DNA of 11,257 nucleotides from JAZLIT01 sp045617525 (GTDB lineage: Bacteria > Bacillota > Bacilli > Bacillales_A > Planococcaceae). Of this stretch, positions 1 through 6,493 are shown one piece after another. The notes under the pieces were generated by a model that ran no database searches, was not told the DNA's origin, and saw nothing but the letters and a program-made list of their open reading frames with translations. The stretch's first letter is position 1, and each line of letters starts with the position of its first letter. The stretch lies in contig JAZLIT010000106.1 in NCBI GenBank assembly GCA_045617525.1, positions 1 to 11,257 on the forward strand. The letters run 5' to 3'. A program made the position numbers and the translations under genes.

Positions 1-693
1 AACGGGGCTACCACTGTTTCCTTTATAAACAGGTGCTTCGATCATGACGACATTGCTTTCAAGAGAGGTGACCGTTGTTTCAATCACGCGTCCCTTATTG
101 GCGATACCTGTGAAATAAAGGGGATTCCCGATAAAGGTAATGGCTTCACCATGATGTTCCACGAAATTCGCGGCAACTGTTAAATGAGGGAAATCTTCTC
201 CCTCTATTTTTATAATGGCTAAATCAACCTCTGGATAGTCTTCCACTAAATTTCCACTATGCATACCGTCCTCTGGGAATATAATCGAAAGTTTCTCATT
301 CCCTTTAACGACATGTGAATTCGTGATAATATAGCCGTCTGAAGAAATCGCAAAGCCTGTCCCTTTACTTTGACCTGTTGAAACTTCTACTACCGCACGT
401 TTATACGCTTTAATATCCTCTTGTTTCGAAAGCTTTGAAGAGGTTTGAATGAATTCAATTGCCGGAATCGAATAGATTTGAAATATAATGGCGAATGTAC
501 TGAAAAATAACGTAGCTGCCATTAGCCAGACAATTAACCGTGCAGGGACGTTCAATCGTTTTTTCGGTGGAATACCTGAAAGTCGGCGTTCACGTTCTTC
601 GCGTAACGCTTCATCTTTAGCTAAAAGAACCTCTTCTAAAAATAATTCCTCTTCGGTTAATGGGCGTTCCTCATGTTCCTTCGGTGTATCCAT
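1..693 (-). CDS. membrane-anchored trypsin-like (S1C/HtrA-type) serine protease, C-terminus off the window
   Basis: This is a serine endopeptidase likely to face outward from the cell membrane; 231 residues are visible. Residues 1-50 are charged and glutamate/arginine-rich and should be cytoplasmic. One transmembrane helix follows at about 52-74, then the protease domain from about 95. The full catalytic triad is visible: His127 in NSHVV, Asp157 in VDLAI and Ser227 in GNSGSP. HtrA-family proteases have this order and usually a PDZ domain after it; whether one exists here cannot be seen. The ATG at 691-693 has an AGGTG ribosome binding site (701-705) seven bases upstream. It lies 33 bp after the TauE-like permease on the same strand, so the two are probably cotranscribed. 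Protease assignment is secure; substrate and stress role are not known. Confidence 0.9.
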   Translation of the reverse strand, partial: MDTPKEHEERPLTEEELFLEEVLLAKDEALREERERRLSGIPPKKRLNVPARLIVWLMAATLFFSTFAIIFQIYSIPAIEFIQTSSKLSKQEDIKAYKRAVVEVSTGQSKGTGFAISSDGYIITNSHVVKGNEKLSIIFPEDGMHSGNLVEDYPEVDLAIIKIEGEDFPHLTVAANFVEHHGEAITFIGNPLYFTGIANKGRVIETTVTSLESNVVMIEAPVYKGNSGSPV

Positions 694-726
694 TCAACTT
701 CACCTAATTTCTATGTATATCTTCTA

Positions 727-1461
727 TTAACTTGTGAAAAATTCAATAAGCAATTGAACGATTAAGAGTACTGTAATGAATCGTAATAATAACTGAGCTA
801 ATTTTACCGAGATTTTTCTAGCTAATTTAAGACCGATTTGAGCGCCGATGACAGAGCCTGCTGTTAAGAACAATGTTTCGTACCATAAGATATGGCCAGC
901 CGCGATATACATAATCGCTGCCCCTGTACACGTAGCGAAAACCCCAATTCTTCCTAAAATAACCGCTTTAATATAGGCAATTTTTTCGCTGCCATATAAA
1001 TAAATGAGTAGTGTGCCACTGCCAGGACCGAATACGCCATCATAAAAGCCTATCATCGCTAATAATGCAGCCGTTTTTTTTCGGATTTTAAATAGTGTGA
1101 GCTCTCCGAAACTTGTTTTCCCTAAAAATGATAATACAAATGCAAAGATTAATAAAATGATTGCGATTAATGTTAAGGTTTTGGCGCTGAATTGAGATGC
1201 GGTTGCCCCTCCGAGCATACCACCTAACCCGCAGCAAAGCAGTATTGGCCAAGCCTCTGTAAGTGTAACTTCTTTCCGACGTAGCATTGAAAAAAAGTTG
1301 GAAAACGTACTGATCATATTTGCTACTTTATTTGCTCCGATTGCAGAGTGGGCAGGTATGCCAAGTAAAAGCATCGTCGGAAGTGAAATTAAGCCACCCC
1401 CACCTGCCAATGTGCCTAAAATATTACTAATAATTCCAATAGAAAATAAAATGAAAATCAT
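727..1461 (-). CDS. TauE/SafE-family membrane permease (sulfite exporter-type)
   Basis: A 244-residue very hydrophobic protein with about eight predicted membrane segments. Two loops rich in glycine mark the internally duplicated TauE/SafE fold: GTLAGGGGLISLPTM at about residues 17-31 and GFYDGVFGPGSGTLL in the second half. Members of this family are thought to move sulfite, sulfonates or other organic anions across the cell membrane; the substrate here cannot be told. The length is near the usual 240-270. The ATG at 1459-1461 has only a weak ribosome binding site. An in-frame stop lies 11 codons upstream with only ATT/ATC codons between, so ATG is the best start. The gene is divergent from the malic enzyme and shares its regulatory region. 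The protease gene follows 33 bp downstream. Confidence 0.88.
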   Translation of the reverse strand: MIFILFSIGIISNILGTLAGGGGLISLPTMLLLGIPAHSAIGANKVANMISTFSNFFSMLRRKEVTLTEAWPILLCCGLGGMLGGATASQFSAKTLTLIAIILLIFAFVLSFLGKTSFGELTLFKIRKKTAALLAMIGFYDGVFGPGSGTLLIYLYGSEKIAYIKAVILGRIGVFATCTGAAIMYIAAGHILWYETLFLTAGSVIGAQIGLKLARKISVKLAQLLLRFITVLLIVQLLIEFFTS

Positions 1462-1563
1462 CCAATGTCGTCCAATCTTTCTGAAAGTGATTTAACCATA
1501 CAGGAAAAACAGAAGAAAGAAAATGAAAATGTAAAAAAAAAATAAAATTCTGTCCCTAAGATT

Positions 1564-1592
1564 TATTTAGCTCAGATAGAAAAGTTTGTGAA
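1564..1592 (-). promoter_or_regulatory. possible promoter for the permease-protease unit
   Basis: On the minus strand, TTCACA (complement of 1587-1592; 5 of 6 bases of TTGACA) is followed after 17 bases by TAAATA (complement of 1564-1569; 3 of 6 bases of TATAAT). The -10 is poor. The -35 coincides with one arm of the Rex/Fnr-like site at 1586-1603, so a bound repressor would block it. The leader to the ATG would be about 95 nt. Confidence 0.3.
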
Positions 1593-1603
1593 ATAATTCA
1601 TAT
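1586..1603. promoter_or_regulatory. Rex- or Fnr/Crp-like operator
   Basis: The sequence TTGTGAAATAATTCATAT matches 12 of the 14 fixed positions of TTGTGAA-N4-TTCACAA, the pattern bound by the NADH sensor Rex in Gram-positive bacteria. Fnr/Crp-type regulators use the overlapping pattern TGTGA-N6-TCACA, so the regulator cannot be fixed from this site alone. It is the best of the sites in this region. Confidence 0.5.
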
Positions 1604-1632
1604 TACAATTTGAAAAGTATCACGTGTACTAA

Positions 1633-1669
1633 TTCACAAACAACCCTGTGCTAGTACAGGGTTTGTGAA
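1633..1669. repeat. inverted repeat/hairpin made by two operator half-sites
   Basis: TTCACAAA (1633-1640) and CCCTGT (1644-1649) pair with ACAGGG (1656-1661) and TTTGTGAA (1662-1669), leaving a 3-base bulge (CAA, 1641-1643) and a 6-base loop. No T-run follows on either strand and no gene ends here, so it is not an ordinary terminator. The outer arms are half-sites of the repeated TTGTGAA motif. Confidence 0.6.
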
Positions 1670-1684
1670 ACGGAAGCGGTTTCA
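1670..1684 (+). promoter_or_regulatory. cre-like site (candidate CcpA operator)
   Basis: ACGGAAGCGGTTTCA fits the cre consensus WTGNAANCGNWNNCW with one mismatch (C for T at the second base). It lies within the inverted repeat TGAAAC(1666-1671)-N7-GTTTCA(1679-1684) and abuts the preceding TTTGTGAA. It would sit about 170 bp upstream of the predicted malic enzyme transcription start. CcpA control of carbon genes from such sites is well established in Bacillales; its action here is inference. Confidence 0.4.
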
Positions 1685-1734
1685 TTAATTATATTGATAT
1701 AGTTAAACTTTTGTGGAAAATAGGTTTTTTAGGT

Positions 1735-1752
1735 TTGTGAATTCCATAACAA
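1735..1752. promoter_or_regulatory. second Rex/Fnr-like operator, imperfect
   Basis: TTGTGAATTCCATAACAA has one perfect half (TTGTGAA) and a second half ATAACAA matching 5 of 7 bases of TTCACAA at the correct spacing of four. Confidence 0.35.
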
Positions 1753-1817
1753 ACTCTTTGTTTTAAAGGATTTGTTGCAATAATTCTGTATTTTTAAAAT
1801 TTCACAATAAATTATTG

Positions 1818-1846
1818 TTGACATTGTTTGTAAGAAGGAATATCAT
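1818..1846 (+). promoter_or_regulatory. sigma-A promoter of the malic enzyme gene
   Basis: A perfect -35 TTGACA (1818-1823) is followed after 17 bases by TATCAT (1841-1846; 5 of 6). Transcription should start near 1853, giving a leader of about 45 nt. A TTCACAA half-site at 1801-1807 ends 11 bp before the -35 box, where a regulator could touch polymerase. Confidence 0.75.
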
Positions 1847-1897
1847 TCAGAAATACAAGTAAAAAGAAAATTCAGATTATTAAGGGGCGAAATAGAA

Positions 1898-3181
1898 ATG
1901 GACATTTTTCAAAAGTCATTAGAGATGCACGAGAATTACGGAGGAAAGATGGAAATCAGGTCGAAGGTACCTGTGGAAGATAGTTATGACCTAAGTTTAG
2001 CGTATTCACCAGGTGTCGCGGCACCGTGTATTGAAATCGAAAAAAATCCTTCAACAGTGTATGACTATACAATTAAGGGGAATTTTGTGGCGGTTGTGAC
2101 AGATGGTACAGCGGTACTTGGGCTAGGGGATATTGGCCCTGAGGCTGCGTTACCAGTGATGGAAGGGAAGGCGCTTTTATTAAAACGCTTTGCTAATGTA
2201 GATGCAGTACCGGTTTGCTTGGACACGAAAGATGTGGATGAGATTGTTCGTACGGTGAAGTTGATTGCACCAACGTACGGTGGTATTAACTTAGAGGATA
2301 TTTCAGCGCCGCGTTGCTTTGAAATTGAAGATCGCCTACGTGCCGAGTTAAATATCCCAGTATTCCACGATGATCAGCATGGAACGGCAATCGTTGTTGG
2401 TGCTGGCTTAATAAATGCAATTAAAATCGTAAAAAAAGAGCCGAAAAATATGAAGGTTGTCATTAATGGTGCTGGGGCAGCCGGGATTGCCATTTTACGT
2501 ATTTTAATTCAATTAGGCTATGAAGATATCGTTGTCTTAGATTCTACAGGTATTATTTATAAAGAGCGTGCGGAGGGCATGAATCCGATTAAAGATTCGA
2601 TTGCACATTTGACGAATCCCTTTAATCGTCGTGGTGGTCTAGATGAGGCGATGGTAGATGCAGACGTGTTTATCGGTGTATCTGTCGCGGATCTTTTAAT
2701 TGAAGCACATATTAAGTCGATGGCGACGGATCCGATTGTATTTGCTCTTGCTAATCCAAATCCAGAAATAACGTATGATAATGCAAAAAAATGGGGCGTA
2801 AAAATTATTGGAACAGGACGCTCAGATTATCCAAATCAAATTAATAATGTGCTGGCATTCCCAGGTATTTTCCGTGGTGCACTTGATGTACGTGCAACAG
2901 ATATTAATGAGGATATGAAATTGGCAGCAGTTGAGGCGATTGCTTCACTCATTGCGGATGCGGATTTAACGGATGATTTTGTGGTACCTAACGCGTTTGA
3001 TACGCGCGTCGTGGGTGTAGTTGCAAAAGCAGTTGGCTCGGCAGCGATTGGATCTGGTGTATCCGTGCTATTCCAACAGCCAGATGTAGCACCAGACGTA
3101 ATTGAAGCGGAGCGTGCGGCAGAAATGGTTGAAGAAATCGTGAAATCGGATATAGTGATTGGAAAAAATGTAGCGATGTAA
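1898..3181 (+). CDS. malic enzyme (malate to pyruvate + CO2), short bacterial YtsJ type
   Basis: A cytoplasmic enzyme that oxidatively decarboxylates malate to pyruvate and reduces NAD(P)+. It has 427 residues, a little longer than B. subtilis YtsJ (about 410), with extra sequence after residue 385 ending KSDIVIGKNVAM. Visible motifs in order: catalytic Tyr36 in SLAYSPGVA, TDGTAVLGLGDIGP (68-81), catalytic Lys91, metal ligands Glu133/Asp134 in NLEDISAP, FHDDQHGTA (156-164) with the third metal Asp, Rossmann motif GAGAAG (191-196), ANPNPEI, and GRSDYPNQINNVLAFPG. Cofactor choice between NAD and NADP cannot be settled by eye. The ATG has AAGGGG (1882-1887) ten bases upstream and a good promoter before it. 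It stands alone, between a complex operator region and a bidirectional terminator. Confidence 0.95.
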   Translation: MDIFQKSLEMHENYGGKMEIRSKVPVEDSYDLSLAYSPGVAAPCIEIEKNPSTVYDYTIKGNFVAVVTDGTAVLGLGDIGPEAALPVMEGKALLLKRFANVDAVPVCLDTKDVDEIVRTVKLIAPTYGGINLEDISAPRCFEIEDRLRAELNIPVFHDDQHGTAIVVGAGLINAIKIVKKEPKNMKVVINGAGAAGIAILRILIQLGYEDIVVLDSTGIIYKERAEGMNPIKDSIAHLTNPFNRRGGLDEAMVDADVFIGVSVADLLIEAHIKSMATDPIVFALANPNPEITYDNAKKWGVKIIGTGRSDYPNQINNVLAFPGIFRGALDVRATDINEDMKLAAVEAIASLIADADLTDDFVVPNAFDTRVVGVVAKAVGSAAIGSGVSVLFQQPDVAPDVIEAERAAEMVEEIVKSDIVIGKNVAM

Positions 3182-3192
3182 AGACAAAATAA

Positions 3193-3230
3193 AAACGAGG
3201 TTCCAGTAAATGGACCCTCGTTTCTTATTT
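3193..3230. terminator. bidirectional rho-independent terminator
   Basis: The stem AAACGAGGTTCCA (3193-3205) pairs with TGGACCCTCGTTT (3211-3223) with one mismatch and a 5-base loop. TTTCTTATTT follows on the plus strand and a T-rich run (complement of 3186-3195) on the minus strand. It ends both the malic enzyme and pepF transcripts, which converge here. Confidence 0.9.
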
Positions 3231-5032
3231 TATCCTTCGATTTCAGCCGTTAATGCTTCAAGCTCATCGATTAAGCTACCGATATAAGCGATTGTATCGC
3301 GTAAAGGTTTTTCAGTAGTTACATCTACGCCAGCCATTTTCGCTAGTTCAACTGGTGATTTCGTGCCACCTGCTTTTAATACTTCAATCCAGTCTGCTAC
3401 AGCCGGTTCGCCTTCAGTTAAAATGCGTTGTGAAACTTGCGTTGAAATTGTCAGACCAGCAGAGTACGTATATGGATATAAGCCCATGTAGTAATGCGGT
3501 TGGCGCATCCAAGTAAGCTCTGCACCTTCAGAAATTTCCACTGTATCGCCCCAGAATTCTTCTAGTACGCCACGTTTAATTTCATTTAGCTTCGGTGCAT
3601 TTACGCTGCCACCAGCATCGATGATTTCGTACACTTTACGCTGGTAAGCTGCTTCAAGTAAATGTGTCACGAAGTTATGGTAGTACGTGCGGCTTACGAT
3701 TGACGCGATTACCCAACGTTTGAAGCGTGCATCTGTTGAGTTTTCTAGTAAATAGTTTGCCACTAACATTTCATTCATTGTTGATGGGGCTTCAATGAAG
3801 TATAAAGAAGGGCGTGCGTTGAATAAGTTTTGGTTTTGGTGGGCTAAGTAGAAGTGCCCAGCATGGCCAAGTTCATGCGCTAACACGAATACTTCATTCA
3901 TACGGCTTGTCCAGTTGATTAATACATATGGGTGATAACCGTATGGGCTTGAGCAAAATGCGCCAGTTGATTTACCTGCATTTTGTGCGAAGTCAGTCCA
4001 ACGTTCATCGAATGAACGATCTAGCATTTTTGCGTAATCTTCACCCATTACAGCTAAAGCATCCTTCATGTATTTACGAGATTCTTCAATTGTTACTTTT
4101 GGCTCGTAAGAAGGGTCTAAAGAGATTTTTAAGTCAGCGAATGTCATTGTTTCAAGACCATGCGCTTTTTGAATTAATTTTGCATAACGACGCATATGTG
4201 GTGCCAATTCAGTTGTAATTAGGTCGATTTGACGGTCGTATAATGGACGGTCCACATCTTGACGTTGTAATAATGAATCGAAAATATTGTCATAGCCACG
4301 TAGGTCGCTATCTGTTTTTTCATTTTTCAATAGTGTGTCATAGATTTTTGCTGTTGTATTCTGATAATCTTTAAGTTTAGTAGAGAATGCTTCGAAAGCA
4401 GCACGACGAATAGCTGTATTGTTTTCAAGCTCCCAATCACCTTCAAATAAGTTGTAGCTAAGTGGGTAAGATTCGCCGTCAACTTCGAAGTCTGGGAAAT
4501 CCATATCCACTAATTTTGCTGTATTGTAAAGTGCGTAAGGTGCGTTAAATGCGTTACCGAACGCTGCAAGAGCTTTTTCTACCTCAGGGTGTAATTGGTG
4601 AGGCTTTTGCTTTAATAAATCCTCGATATAATTTGCGTATTGTGGTGCAGTTACGCTTGCTTGTTTTAAGATTTCTTCATCAAGTGCTAATAACTCACTT
4701 ACGATGAATGATGTCTGTGCATTAATTTTTGAAGAAGCTTGTCCAACTTTTGCAGCACGCATTTGTGATTCAGGGTTTGTTTGATCAACTGAATGCGCAA
4801 GATTCGCGTATGTACCAACTGGAACCATTTGTTCGTATAATTTTTCATATGCAGTTATGACTGCTACTGCAGCTTCTGTATCTGTAATTTTACCCTTGAA
4901 GTTTTCTTCGATCGTAGCGGCTTGCTTCACAATACCTTCAATTGCTTCTTCAAATTGTGCCTCTGTTTCGAATAAATCATTTAAGTTCCAAGTTTCTTCA
5001 ACTGGGACTTCATGACGTTTAACTACTGCCAT
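3230..5032 (-). CDS. pepF: oligoendopeptidase F (M3B zinc metallopeptidase)
   Basis: A cytoplasmic zinc peptidase that cleaves short peptides, usually in peptide turnover after import or signalling. The 600-residue length is standard for PepF. The N-terminal part is helical and the catalytic part carries HELGH (His386, Glu387, His390) with the third ligand glutamate in the downstream EAPSTMNEM segment. C-terminal motifs typical of M3B are present, including HYYMGLYPYTYSAGL. The start at 5030-5032 has a perfect AAGGAGG (5040-5046) seven bases upstream. It is a single-gene unit with its own promoter and a shared terminator, divergent from the patatin gene. Confidence 0.95.
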   Translation of the reverse strand: MAVVKRHEVPVEETWNLNDLFETEAQFEEAIEGIVKQAATIEENFKGKITDTEAAVAVITAYEKLYEQMVPVGTYANLAHSVDQTNPESQMRAAKVGQASSKINAQTSFIVSELLALDEEILKQASVTAPQYANYIEDLLKQKPHQLHPEVEKALAAFGNAFNAPYALYNTAKLVDMDFPDFEVDGESYPLSYNLFEGDWELENNTAIRRAAFEAFSTKLKDYQNTTAKIYDTLLKNEKTDSDLRGYDNIFDSLLQRQDVDRPLYDRQIDLITTELAPHMRRYAKLIQKAHGLETMTFADLKISLDPSYEPKVTIEESRKYMKDALAVMGEDYAKMLDRSFDERWTDFAQNAGKSTGAFCSSPYGYHPYVLINWTSRMNEVFVLAHELGHAGHFYLAHQNQNLFNARPSLYFIEAPSTMNEMLVANYLLENSTDARFKRWVIASIVSRTYYHNFVTHLLEAAYQRKVYEIIDAGGSVNAPKLNEIKRGVLEEFWGDTVEISEGAELTWMRQPHYYMGLYPYTYSAGLTISTQVSQRILTEGEPAVADWIEVLKAGGTKSPVELAKMAGVDVTTEKPLRDTIAYIGSLIDELEALTAEIEG

Positions 5033-5068
5033 TTGAATTCCTCCTTATTATTACGGATTACGAAACAA

Positions 5069-5097
5069 ATTATAGCATAGCGCCAAAAAGTTGGAAA
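5069..5097 (-). promoter_or_regulatory. extended -10 promoter of pepF
   Basis: On the minus strand TGCTATAAT (complement of 5069-5077) is a perfect extended -10 box. TTTCCA (complement of 5092-5097) lies 17 bases upstream of TATAAT and matches 4 of 6 bases of the -35 consensus. The leader to the ATG is about 30 nt and contains the AAGGAGG site. Confidence 0.75.
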
Positions 5098-5155
5098 GAA
5101 TTTTATATTCTGAAAATAAGGTTTTATAAAAGTGTAGGCATTTTGCAGGAAAATT

Positions 5156-5164
5156 TGGTAGCAT
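5156..5164 (+). promoter_or_regulatory. possible extended -10 promoter of the patatin operon
   Basis: TGGTAGCAT has the TGN extension and a 4 of 6 match to TATAAT. No -35 box is recognisable at 16-18 bases upstream. A start near 5171 would leave a leader of about 27 nt before the ATG at 5198. Confidence 0.35.
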
Positions 5165-5197
5165 AGAAGGTAGATTAGTGAGAAAGAAGTGTTTCTT

Positions 5198-6064
5198 ATG
5201 ACGATGATTAAAGATGTAAGTTTGATATTAGAGGGTGGTACATTTCGAACGGTGTATACGGCAGGTGTACTCGATGCGTTAATGGAAGAGGAACTTTATT
5301 TTCCATATATCGCGGCGATTTCGGCAGGGGCAATTAATGCGGTATCCTATGTATCGAAGCAACCGAAACGTACAATTGATGTATTGACGAAGTATCGTAA
5401 TGATCCACGTTATATGGGTATGCGTAACATATTGAAGGAAAAAAGTATTGTCGGTATGGATTTCGCCTATAATATTATTCCGAATAAGCTAATTCCCTTT
5501 GATTGGGATACGTTTTATAACTATGAAGGCGAAGTGGAGTTTGGAGTCACAAATGCGCGTACCGGTGAGGTTGAATTTATGAGTGCCTTAACGATGGACA
5601 AAAAATGTACAATGCTGCGTGCATCCTGTGCAATTCCATTAATGATGCCTGAAATTACAATGGCTGACACACCGTATTATGATGGTGGGCTAGCAAATGC
5701 AGTCCCATTAGATCGGGCGATTGAAAAAGGTTATGATAAACATATAATGATTTTAACGCGTCCACCAGAATATATAAAAACGAGTGGTAAGGGCAATAAA
5801 TTAATGGTGAGACTGCTGAAAAAGAAATATCCAAAGCTTATTAAGCAACTTCAAACACGTGCGGCACGTTATAATGATAGAATGAAGGAAATTCATCAAT
5901 TAGAGCAAGAAGGTAAAGTGCTTCTATTCAAACCAGAGTATGCGCTGAAAAGCTTTGAGAGTAAAATTGAAAATATGAATCGTAACTACGACATGGGCTA
6001 TCGTCACGCGAAAGAACGTATGGCGGAGTTGAAGGCGTTTATTAATTATGAGGTGAAAGAATGA
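5198..6064 (+). CDS. patatin-like phospholipase, YjjU type
   Basis: Likely a serine acyl hydrolase of the patatin family acting on lipids at or near the membrane; 288 residues from this ATG. The oxyanion-loop segment is LEGGTFRTVYTAGVLD (residues 8-23), the nucleophile Ser42 lies in AISAGA and the catalytic Asp162 in YYDGG, giving the Ser-Asp dyad. Two positions differ from usual: the loop has GGT where GGG is common, and the nucleophile elbow reads A-I-S-A-G instead of G-x-S-x-G. The C-terminal third is lysine/arginine-rich, which would suit membrane-surface binding. A GTG start at 5189 would add three residues, but I prefer ATG at 5198 because AGAAAG (5181-5186) is better placed for it. The next gene overlaps by four bases. 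Confidence 0.88.
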   Translation: MTMIKDVSLILEGGTFRTVYTAGVLDALMEEELYFPYIAAISAGAINAVSYVSKQPKRTIDVLTKYRNDPRYMGMRNILKEKSIVGMDFAYNIIPNKLIPFDWDTFYNYEGEVEFGVTNARTGEVEFMSALTMDKKCTMLRASCAIPLMMPEITMADTPYYDGGLANAVPLDRAIEKGYDKHIMILTRPPEYIKTSGKGNKLMVRLLKKKYPKLIKQLQTRAARYNDRMKEIHQLEQEGKVLLFKPEYALKSFESKIENMNRNYDMGYRHAKERMAELKAFINYEVKE

Positions 6065-6267
6065 GTATCGTTTTATCAGGTATGCTAGTGACCTTTTCAG
6101 GAATAGCGGTCATTTTAGCAGCAATCTTTGTGATACCACCAGAATTTAAAGCGCTTGTATATGCGTTTTTTGCAATAGGCTGGGTGTTTGTGATTGCTGG
6201 TGTGGCCATTCGCTGGTATGGCATGAAGCAAGAGCGAAAAATCGACGCAATGAAGCAACAAAAATAA
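6061..6267 (+). CDS. small two-helix membrane protein, unknown function
   Basis: A 68-residue protein with two hydrophobic segments (about 4-25 and 30-50) joined by a short PPEFK turn, and a basic hydrophilic tail (RWYGMKQERKIDAMKQQK) probably in the cytoplasm. I recognise no family. Its ATG overlaps the patatin stop as ATGA, and GAGGTG (6050-6055) inside the patatin gene supplies the ribosome binding site, so it is translationally coupled. That linkage suggests it works with the patatin, for example as a membrane anchor, but this is inference. Confidence 0.75.
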   Translation: MSIVLSGMLVTFSGIAVILAAIFVIPPEFKALVYAFFAIGWVFVIAGVAIRWYGMKQERKIDAMKQQK

Positions 6268-6272
6268 TAGGG

Positions 6273-6313
6273 AAGTCCTAATTGGTCAAACGGCAAATTA
6301 GGGCTTTTTATTT
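6273..6313 (+). terminator. rho-independent terminator of the patatin operon
   Basis: AAGTCCTAATT (6273-6283) pairs with AATTAGGGCTT (6296-6306), 11 bp with one G-T pair and a 12-base loop, followed by TTTATTT. It begins six bases after the small membrane protein stops. Confidence 0.85.
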
Positions 6314-6329
6314 GGGGCGGAAATCTAGT

Positions 6330-6361
6330 AACTAGCCGCTCGTTGATGGCGTGCTACAATC
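6330..6361 (+). repeat. intergenic repeat, copy 1 (32 bp)
   Basis: AACTAGCC (6330-6337) and the next 24 bases to 6361 recur at 8858-8890 in the same orientation, identical except for one extra T in copy 2. The unit can fold weakly (TAGC with GCTA, CGC with GCG) and contains TGCTACAAT, which resembles an extended -10 box. It begins about 20 bases after one terminator and runs directly into another. Confidence 0.8.
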
Positions 6362-6410
6362 AGCGCTTCAAACTCTTTAATATCAAGGGTTTGAAGCGCT
6401 TTTCCTTTTT
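6362..6410 (+). terminator. strong terminator without an obvious gene upstream
   Basis: AGCGCTTCAAACTC (6362-6375) pairs with GGGTTTGAAGCGCT (6387-6400), 14 bp with one G-T pair and an 11-base loop, followed by TTTCCTTTTT. It works only in the plus direction, because no T-run lies on the other side. The patatin operon is already ended at 6313, so either this is a backup or something short starts between the two. Confidence 0.8.
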
Positions 6411-6493
6411 CAGTACTGTTTTAAAGGCTTTTGTAAAAACGCAAAATGGTTCAATAAGTGATTTCAACAGTTACCTATACCAATACAGATGCA

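Larger units (their letters stand above)
1462..1897. other. 436-bp divergent regulatory region between permease and malic enzyme
   Basis: No coding signal is seen here. The stretch is AT-rich, with a run of ten A at 1533-1542. It holds at least five copies of TTGTGAA or its complement TTCACAA (1586, 1633, 1663, 1735, 1801), a hairpin at 1633-1669, a cre-like site at 1670-1684 and a sigma-A promoter at 1818-1846. These are listed separately. It is long for a simple divergent promoter region in this type of genome. Confidence 0.7.

Noticed and set aside
488..730. Plus-strand ORF of 80 codons
   Set aside because: It is antisense to the N-terminal coding part of the serine protease, which has a ribosome binding site, a membrane helix and a catalytic triad; the ORF has no family features.
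5189..5197. GTG start of the patatin gene at 5189
   Set aside because: It has no well-placed ribosome binding site; ATG at 5198 is a better codon with AGAAAG at a workable distance. It adds only three residues, so the choice is not certain.
6314..6410. Minus-strand coding remnant through the 6362-6410 hairpin (reading ...EALIVARHQRAASY)
   Set aside because: The stretch is only about 30 codons after a stop and has no start. The 14-bp palindrome followed by T-run is explained better as a terminator. The repeat part is kept as an open question in the findings.
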